A stretch of DNA of 64,000 nucleotides. It comes from Russula earlei. Lineage: Eukaryota; Basidiomycota; Agaricomycetes; Russulales; Russulaceae. Each line of letters starts with the position of its first letter. Positions within the stretch are counted from its first letter, which is position 1. The position numbers were made by a program, and so were the translations under genes. The stretch is taken from the NCBI GenBank assembly GCA_025769875.1, contig JAGFNK010000164.1, forward strand, positions 40,674-104,673, read 5' to 3'. Below the pieces are notes generated by a model. The model saw only the letters and a list, made by a program, of their open reading frames with translations. It did not search any database and had not been told where the DNA came from. Of this stretch, positions 31,034 to 43,155 are shown one piece after another.

Positions 31034-32315
31034 ATGCCACCACGTCGCGCGTATACTCACCCAGGCATTCGACCCAAAGCCACATCGGCAGGTCTTCCCG
31101 AACCCATTTTTCGTGCCGACTCGCTCATCCTCCCACCAAAAGACAACCCCAGCGCTAATCATCAAAACGGGCTCAGCAACGTACGCCTCTGAGTCAAGCG
31201 ATCGCGACTCTAGAACCAGCGTACCTCTCAGCAAGCAGCGACAGCACCGTTGGTCAGAGCTCGTGCCTCCGCAGACGGCACTCACATTTGTCGCCATGTA
31301 TGACCCCGCGGAGGGCCTACTTACCTTCTCCGGCGCATCACTGCTGCCCTCAGAGCCGCCCACTCCGCCCACCCCCCAAACACCAGCACTTGATACTCCC
31401 GTCACGCCGACCACCTACGGGCCAATGCCGTGTACGCCCGCGCCAAGCACACTCGCGGACATGCAGAGTCTCCTCGACGCCTACTTTCGCTCCGCTGCCG
31501 CTGCTGGGAACAACATTATCCCAGCGCGCGCATCGTCGACGTTTGACGGCCTCTTCTGTGTTGGGGCAGAGTCGGGAAGTATCGACGCAGGATGCTTCTG
31601 CGAGAAGCCGCTTCCTATGCGCCCGCCGCCACCGCCCGACCGAGACAGCGTTTTTGCATGGTCATGGCTCGGACGCATTGCTCAGGAGGATCCGCGTGAG
31701 CCCTGGGATGCAAGTGGGAATGAGGGAGGACGCGTGTATTGGCCGTCGGTGTCAGGACCTGGGTGCATTAGTGCGAGCTGTGACGGGCCTGCATGCAAAG
31801 ATGGCGACGATGATGACTCGTTTTTCTTCACCCCACCTGAAATTGAGGATCCGAACGAGGTGCGAGTTGCCCCTTTCATCATTTTCTTCTATTTTAGTCC
31901 TCACTCTCTTACCATCATTGGGTAACGGAAGTGCTCCGCGTTTTCTGTGACGACGACGTCAACATCCGAGTACATCGACGTGCCGGGGCACGAGTGCGAC
32001 TCCATCTGGTCCGCGAACGTGCTAGCCTATGCTTATCCAGCCCGTACCCACCCCCCTCGTCGTCAGGCACGTACTCAAATGCAGACATCGTCGCCAACGT
32101 CACCTGCACAGGCCCTCCTGCACCCCTGGCGACTTCTCCGCGCTCGGACGTCCCAGGCGACAATCACAGGAACCCCGCAGCGGCGGGCATCGAAGGCTGC
32201 TAGTATGTTCGCCAAGCTCGGGAGGCTTGGATCGCGGGACGACGGTGAGTCGTGGATCTGTGTTGAGGTGGTGCACACCATAACCCAACGGCCATTGCGT
32301 GAGTGCGATTGGTAG
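31034..32315 (+). CDS. Hypothetical protein, Pro/Ser-rich with conserved-looking C-terminus
   Basis: Unrecognised gene. The preferred model is ATG 31034 (MPPRRAYTHPGIRPK), an intron with donor GTACGC at 31181 and acceptor at 31235 or 31244 (both keep frame), a second exon to 31859, an intron 31860-31931 (GTGCGA..GGAAG, in phase), and a last exon to the TGA/TAG stop ending 32315, about 384 residues. An alternative start without the first intron is 31113. The product is rich in Pro, Ser and Thr with an acidic DGDDDDSFFF segment and ends in the basic/aromatic motif SWICVEVVHTITQRPLRECDW. No signal peptide or membrane segment. Function unknown. It is convergent with the CHS7-like gene (350 bp between stops). 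Confidence 0.5.
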
Positions 32316-32665
32316 GTTGCGAATGAGGTTGATTATTTTTGTCTCTGGCGCTGGGAATCCACTGATAACACTCTTTCCTCTCCCATTCTTTTGGTCACAT
32401 ATAAGCATTTTCTTCCTCCCATTTTACGCTTTCCCCCACATTACCTTCGTGTTGTCGGATTAATGGTGTATAAGAAACGAGCTAGAAATGTAGTAGCTTT
32501 CCTATCACACCTGCCGAGGCTCACCCACAAAGCGTTTTTCAACGGTCAAGAGCCCAAAGCTTCACTGTTCTCCGTGATACGGAGGATGTAGATGAAAAAA
32601 TCGACCATAACATTACCAATAGCGGACATAAGGCTGAATCATTTCGAGGGGAGTATACGCAACAC

Positions 32666-33895
32666 TCATTGCGGAAAGTACAAATTGTCATCAGGCCAGT
32701 GGTCTGTCCGGGAGCCATCGATGATGAGCACATCAGGCCAAAAATCGATGGGAGAAACACGAACCCTCCGTGATTCTCTGCCAAGCGAAGTAGAGCACAA
32801 CAATTGTTGCAGTTTCCAGAGCCGTCGCGATGAATGAGCCATCAATCTTGGCACTCGTGCCATCGCAAATAGTGCGGGAAAGGAGGAAGTATGCGAGTTG
32901 GGCAAAGATAAAAAGGATACCAGCCAGGGCATAATAAAGTATCGGGCGCATCTCATGAAGAACGCCAACCACAATCCACACCATAAGAATAAAGTAAAGC
33001 AATGCTGCGCTGCCGACGGGAAACAACGTCAGGCACGAATAGGTAGGACAGGAATGCAAGGAAAGCGAAACGCACACGCCTGGCCATATCAAGGTGAGAA
33101 TGAAGAGGGAGATTGAGTGCAAGGAATCCTTCGGGTCGCCCGGCTCAAAGGTACTCGTGAAAGTCAGAGCGACGTCGAGGGAGATGTAGGTAGTGGCGGC
33201 CAGGAAAAATGCGGTTAGAACGTAAAATGGCTAACCACGTGCCAGTCAGCAGGAATGAAACAAGGGCACAAATAGGGAATAAGGCGAACAATCAACGAGG
33301 ATGGTTGACCATCCTCAACGACTTGAGTTGCCACAAGAGCGTTACCCAGGAGCATCCAGAAGAGGGCCGTGACAGCACCTGCGTGAATGGCTGTGAAGGC
33401 GACAAGGGTGGTAGTTCCTTGCTCGAGAAAAGAGCCTGTGGCGATGAGTTGAAGAGGCAGGGTGACAAGGTAAACGGCGAGAAATGCACGAAACTCAATA
33501 CGACCTGGTGTTATGTTAGAAGCCTTCAAGGGAGCCGACTAGACGACTAGACTTACCGACGGCGGCCTTTCGGTAGTTACAGCGATAGATGAGCCAGACG
33601 GTGACAAGGATACTGAGGCCGCACGCGAGGATATTGGCGATGTTGCCGATGGAGTTTTCAGAGCCAACGCGCGCGATGCCACATTTTGGGTTTACTCCTA
33701 TGGGGGCGGATGTTGCGTTGGCAGACACGTTGAGAAGAACAGTGGGTGCACTATGCTGAAGCTGGTTTATGGGTGAATGGGGTGGATCAACGACGAGGAA
33801 AGAAGGAGAGAAGGAACCTGGCGATAAAAGAGGTTGCACAAAGGGTAAGAGGGAGTGTTTGTGCAAAGAGGCTTAAAGTCGCCGAAGCGGGTCAT
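32666..33895 (-). CDS. CHS7: Chs7-like chitin synthase export chaperone (multi-pass ER membrane protein)
   Basis: Six exons (33895-33818, 33761-33557, 33504-33290, 33230-33076, 33009-32765, 32703-32666) give exactly 936 nt, 311 residues; intron phases are consistent throughout. In yeast Chs7 is an ER protein needed for export of chitin synthase Chs3. Evidence: the N-terminal FGDFKPLCTNTPSYPLCNL pattern, then a CG..ARVGSENSIGNIANILACG segment, FRAFLAVYLVTLPLQL, a VVEDGQPSSLI-PFYVLTAFFLAATTYISLDVAL block, and the ISRTICDG-like motif LLSRTICDGTSAKIDGSFIA, ending ITEDHWPDD. Six or seven hydrophobic segments are visible. Length matches the family (310-330). The donor of intron 3 (GTTCGC) is weak but keeps the conserved block intact. 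Confidence 0.9.
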
Positions 33896-34378
33896 CTCGG
33901 TGGATTGAATCGCACAGTCGCAGAGAGCGACAAGTTGGATAAAAACAGGCAGGACAGGTTGTGTTGGTAGGCCTTCCCGACGTTGGAGACGGTACAGACT
34001 CACGGCCGGAGACCTTTTGATGGGCCGTGGAGTCCGAGCGGATTCCTGCGAAGCGAAGAATCGAGATCAACTCGGTTAGCCTATTGAACCCAATCGATAG
34101 GGGCTTAGATCGCACACAGGCGGACGAGTCGAAGGTCTCCCTGCGGTCCACGACTCTGCTGTTGCGGTTAGAATTGTTGTTGATAGGATGCTCTGCTCCC
34201 CCCCGCTCGCCAGGTAACTCGTGGGAATGATGCCGGGCAGCACGGGCCGTCCTCCTCGTGACCGCGTAGTGCGCGAACCGTGACACCACACTGTATGCCG
34301 AGTTCAAGGCAACCTTTGCAGCCAGCAGCCAGTCCAACTCGACGACGACCTTGAAGGCACACAGGATTACGCGACAAA
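33896..34378. promoter_or_regulatory. Divergent promoter region between CHS7-like gene and SMC5
   Basis: The 483 bp between two start codons on opposite strands must hold both promoters and 5' UTRs. No clear TATA box for either direction was found. Open stretches here on the minus strand are not supported by any motif. Confidence 0.55.
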
Positions 34379-37300
34379 ATGTCTTTGAATGGGAAGGATT
34401 GCAGCGGGCATGTCGAGGAGGGAGATGAAGCGCTTGGTAGCGACGATCCTTCGCGCTGCCCAGATGTTCATCCCGAGCTGCGAGAGGAGGATAGGGAATT
34501 ACAAGGATCGTCAAAGGGTCACAAGCGTTCTCGATTAAATTCAACAGGCGAGGGGATTCCTGTCTCGATAAAGACCGAGAAGATAAAGGCGCTTTTCGAG
34601 CCTCTCGTCCGAGATGTGGATGGGTACGCCATTACCATTACCTTCCTTCCCGTTCTTATCTATATCTGAAATCCAGTTATGTTCCGGGCTCAATCGTTCG
34701 CGTTCAACTTCACAACTTTCTTACTTACGATCATGTCGAATTCCACCCAGGTCCTCATCTTAATATGATCATCGGTCCGAATGGTACTGGCAAAAGTAGC
34801 ATAGCCTGCGCTATTGCCCTCGGTCTTAACTGGCCTCCCAGTGTAAGATACCTCGGAACACTTATCTTTCCTGGTGTCTTACATCCTGACCTCTAAAGAT
34901 TCTTGGTCGTGCTGCCGAATTGAACTCCTTTGTCAAGATGGGGGCTATGCATGGTTATATAGAGATAGAACTCAAGGGCAAGGCTCGAAAGAAGAACCTC
35001 GTCGTCCGCAGGAACTTGAGCTCTACATCAAAAAGCTCTACTTACAACATTAATGGTCAAGCTGCCACAGGGCGCGAAGTTACTCAGAGGATGAACGACC
35101 TCAACGTGCAGGTCGGCAACCTTTGGTACGTATCCACTCTGCCTTGAGGTGAGCCGCTGATTTGGAGTCTGTCATCAGCTCTTTCTTACCTCAGGACAAA
35201 GTCTCGGAGTTCGCCCACATGTCTCCGCAGCAGCTCTTGCGCGAGACGCAGCGCGCTGCTGGTGACCCCCGTTTAACAAACTGGCACGATACTCTCATCA
35301 CTGCTGGAAAAGAGATGGCTCAGCTAGCCGAGGTGTGTGCTGCGCCCGTCGTTTGTGTCCAGGAGCCTATGCGCCCTCACTTCATTCCCAAGGTCCTCAA
35401 CTCGGAAAAGCAACAGCTGAAGACTCTCGAGGATCGCAACGCGATGCTCGAACGTGACGTCCAGCGCTTCAACGAACGCAAAGAGTTCGAGCGTCAGGTA
35501 TGCTCTTCGTAATCGCCCTCTATTGTGGACTGCATGGGTGCCTCAGATCGCACTTGTAGAGCTTATCCTACCATTCATGGAATATATGGAAGCGAAGCGG
35601 TTTTACACAGACGCCAAAACCAAACAACGTGCCCTCCATAAGCACGTTCAGACCCTCCAACAGAAGAATCAGCCAATACATGATTTCAAGAGACTTCTCG
35701 AGACGCGACTCAAACGCATAAATGAGCAGCGTGACAGCAAGAAAGAGGCTGCCAAAAGGAAGTTCAAGTCAATGAAGGCCAAGTGGGAAGAAAATGAAGA
35801 GATGGTGTGTCCTTGTCCGCCCGCTGAATGTCCTCGTCAACCCGTTGCACTTCGCAGGAAACACGAGCCGAGGAAATATTAACAAGCTTTCTAATCTTAA
35901 GAAGGAGGAAAAGAATCGCTCCAAGAAGATTCAAGAAGTAGAAGGGAAGGTTCAGGCTCTGCGTGCAGATCTAGCGCAGCCGATCCCAGTCGAAAGAATG
36001 GCGGAGATTGATGAAGAGATCGTAGGTTTCTGTCTCTGCGAGGCGCACTTTTCCTGACTCGACATAGCATCGCCTCAATCAAAGCAACAAAGACACACGC
36101 GAACGCCAGTTTGACTTGAAGCAACAACAGAAGCGCCTCATAGATGACCAATCACGGGCTAATGCAGAGGTTGCTGAAGGTGAACGCGCGTACGCCGTTC
36201 CCTGGCAGTAGACTGCTCGCCCCCCTCACTAATTGCTGCCCAGTTTGAAGCAGCTTGACGATGTCTCGCATCGAAAGCTGCAGAACCTTGCTCAGCACGA
36301 TCCCGACTGTGCTGCGGTTATCACCTGGCTACGTGCAAACAAACATCGTTTCTGCATGGAGATCATGGAACCGGCAGTAATCTCACTCACTGTGCCCAAC
36401 AAAGATTACGTACATGCAGTCGAGGCGTGCTTTACTGCCACACAGTTCAAGGTGCCCACCTCATTACTCTCTTCTGGGAGACTAGTGTTACTAAGCTTTG
36501 TCACAGACATTTGTCGCCCAATGTGACGACGATTATAGACTGCTTAATCAGCTTGTAAGTGATACTGCAGAAGCCCTGGGAAGAAAGGCTCGTATAACAA
36601 CGTGGTTCCGTCCTGCGGAAAAAAACATGATGCCACCTCCGATGACCCTAGAAGAGGTATACACACATTTTGCCTGTGGCTGCTATGTCTTGACAGCACG
36701 TTTTGCTTACAGATGCGTGAACTTGGTTTTGACGGTTATGCAATCAACTTCGTAGACTGCCCCAGGGCGATGCACGGATTTCTAGTTCGAGAATGTCAGT
36801 TACATCGTACAGTGGGTTCCTCATTTTCATCTCCCGAACTTCATTTGATTTCTTGCGCAGCCGATCGCACTTCGGGCTGAACGTCTTAACTCCGCGAAGG
36901 CGATGGAGGTCATCTCCCGCACAGGAGGGGGAAACTACGTCGTTGGCAAAACGATGAATATGGTCACAAGGTCTCAGTATGGACGGCGCCTCCCGCAAAA
37001 CCTTACACGCGATATACGACCAGCACGTGTCCTCGTGGGGCTAGTTGGTATGTCCTACTCGCTTCCCTCTTCATTACGAGTCATCTTTTTGAGGCCAACG
37101 ATCAGTTGACCCTGCCGCGCGGTACAATATTGAGCGGAGGATTATTCAGGGTCGGGACCAGCTTGCACTTCTCGAGGAAGAGGCTCGACGCCTGGGCGAT
37201 GTTGAGCGCGAGATTCAACGAGAGCACGGAGAGTACAAAGAAGCCATTGTAAGTGTACATGCATAGTCCCTTTATCCGAGAATACCTTAATGGAAGATGA

Positions 37301-39059
37301 CGTACATGTCAGGACGCCCTGAAAGCGCGAAAGCAGGCAATAGTCCACGCAAAAAGTCGTGTGGCCATGCTCGAAATAAAACTCCGTGAGCTCAAGATAA
37401 TGCCGTGATTGATCACCCATTCTTGACTGGCACGGACACGTATAGGTGAACAGCAGAAACGGCTTGCAGAACTTCAGCGGATCAAGTCTACACATGCAGA
37501 GCGTGCTCAACTGAAAAAGAAGTTGCTCATTGTGACAAGTCAACGAGCAGACATCGCCGAACAGTATGCTGTTCGTATGCACACTCGGCGCAACGGCATG
37601 ATGCCCAGCTAACATCACTTTAAATTGAGGACCTCGTACGCATTTCAATCAAGGACCAGATGGACGCAACGAAGCTTGGGTTGGTGTATTTACAAGAGAC
37701 CAGTCGCAAAAATGCACTTGAGTTGCTGCTCGAAGAGCGTGACGTCGAGTACCAGGCAGCGCTCGCGACGTTCAATACTGGTACGTGTGCAGCTACTCGA
37801 GTGATGTTCATCTCCTTATGATGGGCCGGCTTGCCTGCGCAGCAAATGCGGTGTATATAGAGTTGAAGGAGCGCTCGAAGGAACTACTGGACATTAGTAA
37901 GGCGAAGCTGGACGATGTCGACGATGAGTTGCGGAAGACCTTCCAGGCGATGGAAGAGGTTTGTCATTGTTGAATTTATACCGAGAAGATGTGTGCTGAA
38001 TTGCGCTGGCATGGCAGTCTGGAAAGGCACACGAACGAAGCGCGGAGCAGCTGAGAGATGAGCTAGAGACACTACGGCAGAAGCTCGAATTGGTCCTGGG
38101 TACTGAGCCGAGTGTCATTGAACAGTATGAACGGCGCAAGGAGGAGGTACGTTCCATCCCGCGCTTCTTTCCATTTCAGACTCGAGGTTTCTTCCGTGGC
38201 TCGACCACAGATCAGGTCCTTGAGCAGAAAAGTGGAGGAACGTGAGCAACAGGCAGCTAAGATCGAGAAATCGATTAAGGTTGCGAGGGTGAGTCTGCGA
38301 GCGTGGGATTGTGCTTGATGTACTGACATTGACGCTTTTGCCAATCAGGATAACTGGCATCCTGCTTTGCAAAGCCTGATTACATCGATAGGAACGAAGT
38401 TTTCGGAGGCGTTTGACCGTGCGTCTGGTCCTTCTCCCTACCGACGACCATCTGAGCCAGGAGTTTCCAGGCATTGGATGTGCAGGAGAATTGCAGCTCA
38501 CATCTCACGATGACTATGAAAAATGGGCAATCACAATTCTTGTTAAGTTCCGCGATACCGAGCAATTACAACAGTTGACAGCCCATAGGCAGTCTGGTGG
38601 GGTGCGTTGTCTATAGGGATTATCATGGCCGGCAGAATTCTGACCCAATATGCGATGGGTTTTCCAGGAGCGTTCTCTGAGCACTATTCTGTACCTCATG
38701 AGCATGACCGAGCACGCCCGTGCCCCATTCTCATTGGTCGATGAGATCAATCAGGTGCGTCGACCCTTGTATTAGCAAAAGAATCATGGTGCAGAGACCG
38801 TATACAGGGCATGGATCAACGTGCCGAGCGCGTAGTGCACAATGAACTTGTCAAGACCACGTGCAGGGCGGACAGTGGACAGTACTTCTTGATCACTCCG
38901 AAGTTACTACCAGACCTCAAATACGATAGACTTATGAAGGTACTCTGCGTTAATAATGGTGAATGGCTTCCAGAGAATGACGGCCTCGGCAACATGTTGA
39001 ATATGATATGTAATTATGCTACAAAGAGAAGGGGTTCCATTGCCACGGCGACAATGTAA
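34379..39059 (+). CDS. SMC5: SMC5 subunit of the SMC5/6 DNA repair complex
   Basis: 23 exons: 34379-34623, 34677-34842, 34899-35125, 35179-35332, 35393-35497, 35547-35806, 35868-36021, 36068-36189, 36244-36451, 36507-36656, 36713-36811, 36861-37047, 37106-37248, 37313-37385, 37446-37570, 37630-37780, 37843-37958, 38018-38146, 38211-38288, 38349-38418, 38471-38601, 38668-38754, 38808-39059. They total 3432 nt, 1143 residues, all phases consistent. Seen: Walker A GPNGTGKSS (about residue 114), CSFLPQDKVSEFA, long coiled coils either side of a hinge region (about 480-690), ABC signature SGGERSLSTILYLMSMT (about 1030), Walker B SLVDEINQGMD (about 1058). With Smc6 and Nse proteins the family acts in homologous recombination and replication-fork repair. 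The exon 6/7 junction is the least certain: an alternative is 35804/35887. Confidence 0.93.
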
Positions 39060-39218
39060 TGGCTCGGTGGGTGCAATAACCCTCTACAAACAACAGATAT
39101 CACATAATGGTAGCAGATCGCATTATGTTATGTACTATAATCATGTAAATATATGTTGCCTATATCGTGATTCAGATAACAAACAAATATTGGTTGATTG
39201 GTCTTGGAAACTTTACTT
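39060..39218. other. Short 3' flank of SMC5
   Basis: AT-rich sequence that should include the SMC5 3' UTR. It ends in TTA (39216-39218), which directly precedes a Harbinger-like terminal repeat. Confidence 0.5.
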
Positions 39219-39341
39219 AGGCCCCTTTTACCAACCAAGAATTCTTGAATCTTGAACTTGAACTTGGATTTTGGGATTTTCCAGGAGTGACAGGAGTGAC
39301 AGGAGTGATGTAAGTGATATGATGTATATAATAAATTATTG
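39219..39341. repeat. Isolated Harbinger-type terminal repeat
   Basis: Begins TTA|GGCCCCTTTTACCAACCAAGAATTCTTGA and continues with AACTTGAACTTG..GGGATTTTCC..GGAGTGACAGGAGTGA, a diverged copy of the left terminal inverted repeat of the Harbinger element at 42985. It includes a 3-fold CAGGAGTGA repeat. No opposite terminal repeat is visible before the next gene, so it is a one-ended remnant or the end of a rearranged element. Confidence 0.75.
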
Positions 39342-39837
39342 TCGTTTTCATGTGACCTTGCACTTGCCATTTTTGGATGTCATTTTGAGTGCAAAATTAA
39401 AACTGCTATATCTCAACAGTTTCTCAACAGATTGCCTTGAAACTTTGACAGTAGAACCTTATATACTGTATCTAGGTGCAGCTAAAAAATGGGAGCCTAA
39501 TATTTAGTTCTTGAAATGTTGATTTTTGGGTGCTGACATGAGTGCAAAACTTTGAACTGCCATATCTCAACTGTTTCTGAATCGATTGACTTGGAACTTC
39601 GACAGTGGGATCTCATGTACTGTATCTAGGTGCAGCCCAAGAGTTCGGGTCTAATTCTTTGTTCTTGAAGTTTCAATTTTTGGGTGCAATCTGAGTGTGA
39701 AATTTTGAACTGCCATATCTCAACCATTTCTCAATGGATTGCCTTGAAACTTGGACAGTGGGATCTCATGTAATGTGTCTAGGTGCAGCCAAAGAGTTGG
39801 TGTCTAATTATCAGTTCTTGAAGTTATTTTACTTTTA
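39342..39837. repeat. Tandem array of a 151-bp unit, copy 1 (about 3.3 units)
   Basis: Units start near 39392, 39543 and 39693. Each contains the diagnostic blocks CATATCTCAAC.GTTTCT, GATTGCCTTGAAACTT, GACAGTGGGATCTCATGTA, CTAGGTGCAGCC and GTTCTTGAAGTTT. A second array of the same unit is at 53328. Units differ by many substitutions, so the array is old. No long reading frame is conserved across all units. Confidence 0.85.
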
Positions 39838-40506
39838 TTGTCCACTGAGTTGACTATAAGCACAGTCAACTTATCCCTTCCTGCCTGTCATGAATGCTCT
39901 TGTTGAGGATGGCAATGTTGGCTCAGGAGCCAAGGAGCAAGGTAGATTCCAGGAATAGGCAGAGTGGCAGACAACTCTCCAAATTGAGCAACCATATCCA
40001 AATCTGGCACTTCAGAACCAGGACTCCAAATTGGGCACTTCAAAATGGCTCGAAACAGCTCGCACTGTTTTGAGCAGTTTCGAGCCGCGAGCCGTTGAAC
40101 GGCTTACCTCGGCTCAGAAACGTCTCCGGCTCGGCTCGAAACCGTTTCGAGCCGAGCCAGCGACAGCACTAGGTAGAGTAACTACCCTACATATATAGGG
40201 AAACGACTGACACCCACACTTAAGGCAATGGACAGGCAGGGGTCTTGTTCAAACCTTCCGCCGCAACATCTCCTCATACAGACTCCATCTGATAGTCTTT
40301 ATCCTTGAACATAAAGACTGTCCTACGTAGATACCTACGATAGTCAATAATCTCCCACAATTGATGAGTGAGTAATTGAGACGGATATGGAACGGTGTGT
40401 GGCACGGGCTGGCGCTGCACACCAAAACGGCAGCGCTCGCCTCATTTCTCCTAGTCAGCTCTAGCACCCCTTAATCACCGATTCACAACCTCTTTCATAC
40501 CATCCA
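39838..40506. other. Intergenic region with a strong hairpin
   Basis: Contains repeated GAGCCG/CGGCTC motifs and, at 40128-40158, a perfect 15-bp inverted repeat with a one-base loop (GGCTCGGCTCGAAAC and its complement). No coding match. It may include the FunK1 3' UTR. Confidence 0.5.
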
Positions 40507-42922
40507 TCAATCAATCTCGATTTCATCCGTGTCCTGTAGTAAGCACAACAATAAGAACAGACAGAAATTCATAGATCCACGTACACAACCCACCGGGATA
40601 ACACGGGATTGTGCATCCAACGACTGCGCATCGCTAACTGACAAGGCGTGAGAATCCTGCGTCTCCTGCACTTTACGGAAGGTTTTATCAACCCGACAGT
40701 GCATGAATTCTTTGCCACGATTGTCGATGATGAAGTTGAGTATTAAGCGCTGAAACGCTTCGGTAATGTAGTATAGGTCCTCCCTTCGAGGATCTGTCGC
40801 AGCAAGCCAATAGCTGTCAATAACAAGGACGGCAGCGAGATCTCTAATCAAAGGTTCCAAGGGATTGTAAAGCGAATGGATGAGGTTGGCCGGTAAGGCC
40901 TGTGGGAGCGCAATGGTTTGGATGAGGTGGTTTCTGCTGGCGTGGTTTCCGATCAGTTGATTCCAGGGTACCGTGCCAATCATTTCCTTGCCACCGTTCT
41001 TAGGCTGCACGACCATAGCCCAGTAAAGAAGGAGCCAAAAGACGGACTCCGCATCGTGGTTGAGCTCGTGCCTGAACTCATCGCGTGATTTTTTAACTTT
41101 TTTATCATCAATGCATCTGAGATCTGGATCGAAGTGTTGTTTTTCAATTAAGCTCGAGAATTCCTTAACTCGATCCGGGTGGGCCGTAGCATAGGGAGAA
41201 CAACTCTGGGGAATCCCAGGAACTCGGGCGTAAGTGGGTGGCACAGGTGCGCCCCATTCAACAGCCCGAGCAATAAAAATAGGTGTTCCCTGGTAAAAAT
41301 GAGTAGGGCGCCTAACGGATAGGATCACGACGCAACTCACCGTTCGGTCAATTCGCGGCTTGTCACCATTCTCAGGTCCTAAGTGCTCCGCAAGGTTGAA
41401 GTCAACAAGGAGCATTGATGTTTTCGAGGGATCGTTGCTACATCAAATCTTTGTTATCAACTATCCTATTTCTTCGATATACACATACCTCTCGCCTAGG
41501 AGATACTTGGCAAAGCAGAGGTCTTGAGGAAGAGGCACAGTCTTCGGCGGCGAAGAGCGATCCGACGAATTCTCGACATACAGCACGTTTCCTGAGCTGA
41601 TATCGTGATGAAGGACCTCGCGGTGGAGCCGCAAATACCGCAATACTGGCAAGAATGTCAGCAGATCGCGTCGCAACAGAGATTTAAAGACCTTCTAGAA
41701 CGTCGAACAACGTCTCCAACACTTGAGACAGTGTAGGGATACTCGTGAAAGGGGATCCACTCTCTCCAAGACCCAAGCGGTGCTTCCACCTTTCTTTAGA
41801 CAGAGGTTCCCCAATTGGTATTGTTTCACCATATGTGGCTACCACCACGCCAGGCACCTGCGTCGGTTTATGAACATGCTCTTGGAGAATTTTTAGTTCT
41901 TCAAAACGTCTTCCAACTCGGCAAAGCTGGTCTTTGAGTATGCTAAGATTCTTGTCTCCAAGTTTGAAGCGTGGATGGGAGAGAACATGTGTACGAGTTG
42001 CGAATGGATTTCTGGCATATATGGGATAAAAACCGGACACTGCTCTTTTTTCCCTTTCCGATATGCGTATGTTTATCGTATACTTGGCCGTGGTTTCTTT
42101 ATCGAACTCGATGTTGATATACGATGAATCTGCGAAGTGGCCAGGCTGGTAGAGGCGATATATGAACGCACATAATAACTGGTCGAAGCGTTCGTGATCC
42201 CATTGGACATGGAATTCCCGTATACCTTCCCCGCCAATCCCAAAAAAGAATGTGAGGCCCTTTTCGGACGAAAGCAGGCCTTGGGCGACGTAGAGGTCGG
42301 GTCTAGCTAAAAGCAGGTAGTGGAGATATGAAATCGCCTGTCCCCTCTGGATGTTTGGGGGTTTTCCCCTAGATGCCGTCTCCCCGGCAAGTTGAATAAA
42401 CGGCCAGCGCACGACATCATCCTTCCAGTTGTTCTGAAAGGCAGCCGTGATGTCGGGCTTGCACTTTGTGTCCGTAACCTGTCCAGGTGGTGATCTGTTT
42501 CCCGTGTCCCGGAACTCAAGGGTATTGCCCTGTGAAAAATCTAAAGTGAAAATCATATGTCGGCAAGAAAGCCAAGTAAGTACAGAAACAGGTAGGTGCT
42601 CACACTCGTCCTTTATAATTTGGGCCGCCGTATTAGCCAATTCAATAAAAGATTCCTGTTTTCTCAGGTTTTCGCCAAGAACAATTTCGGGGAGTTGATC
42701 TTTTAATTTCAAAAAGTCGAGGAACCCTGACTCGTCAAAAGGTTTCAGCATAAAGCGCTCATCGTGACCAAATTTCTGGTATTGCTCGCGGTTTTCGGGA
42801 AGAAAATACTTGTACACTTTGCCGACCGGAGACGACTTGGTAGGTTTGACGGGAGGGACCTGGCCACGAGGAGGTGTATGTGGGCCTGAATGGCCGGAAT
42901 CAGGAGAAGTCGCAAATGACAT
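40507..42922 (-). CDS. FunK1-type fungal protein kinase
   Basis: Exons 42922-41692, 41645-41489, 41437-41341, 41289-40507 give 755 residues; all junctions are in phase (introns 46, 51, 51 nt). A further in-frame 60-nt stretch before the last eight codons (GTGGGT..CTACAG) may also be an intron. FunK1 proteins are a kinase family expanded in basidiomycetes, mostly of unknown substrate. Seen: an N-terminal half typical of the family, with CKPDITAAF and YLHYLLLARPDLYVAQGLL; catalytic loop VLHHDISSGNVLYV (about residue 430); DFN in place of DFG (LLVDFNLAEHLG); GTPIFIARAVE as activation/P+1 segment; and HDAESVFWLLLYWAM. The DFG-to-DFN form makes activity uncertain. A Harbinger element ends 62 bp upstream of the ATG. 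Confidence 0.88.
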
Positions 42923-42984
42923 CAATGCAGAGCGAATGAAAGGAGTAAAATGTCACTTGTCACATGTCACACTCAACTTGTTTA

Positions 42985-43155
42985 GGCCCATGATACCAAC
43001 CGAGAATTCTTGAACTTCAAACTTGAACTTGAATTTCGGGATTTTCCGGGAGTGACTGGTGTGACCAGTGTGATATAAGTGACATCGCATATATGATAAA
43101 CTAATAGGTTTTTTTTTAATATGAGTTTTTATTCGCTTGTGATTTGCATATTCGC
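42985..43155 (+). repeat. Left terminal inverted repeat of the Harbinger element
   Basis: Pairs with 46225-46395 with few mismatches. Includes ACTGGTGTGACCAGTGTGATATAAGTGACATCGCATATATGA, described here only by its ends ACTGGTGTGACC and CATATATGA. Inner end holds repeated TTCGCTTGTGATTTGCATA units. Confidence 0.9.

Noticed and set aside
33873..34544. 223-codon minus-strand open frame across the CHS7/SMC5 promoter
   Set aside because: It overlaps two well-supported starts on both sides and shows no family pattern.
39342..39837. CRISPR-like array
   Set aside because: The 151-bp unit is repeated whole, without alternating short repeats and unique spacers, and the organism is a fungus.
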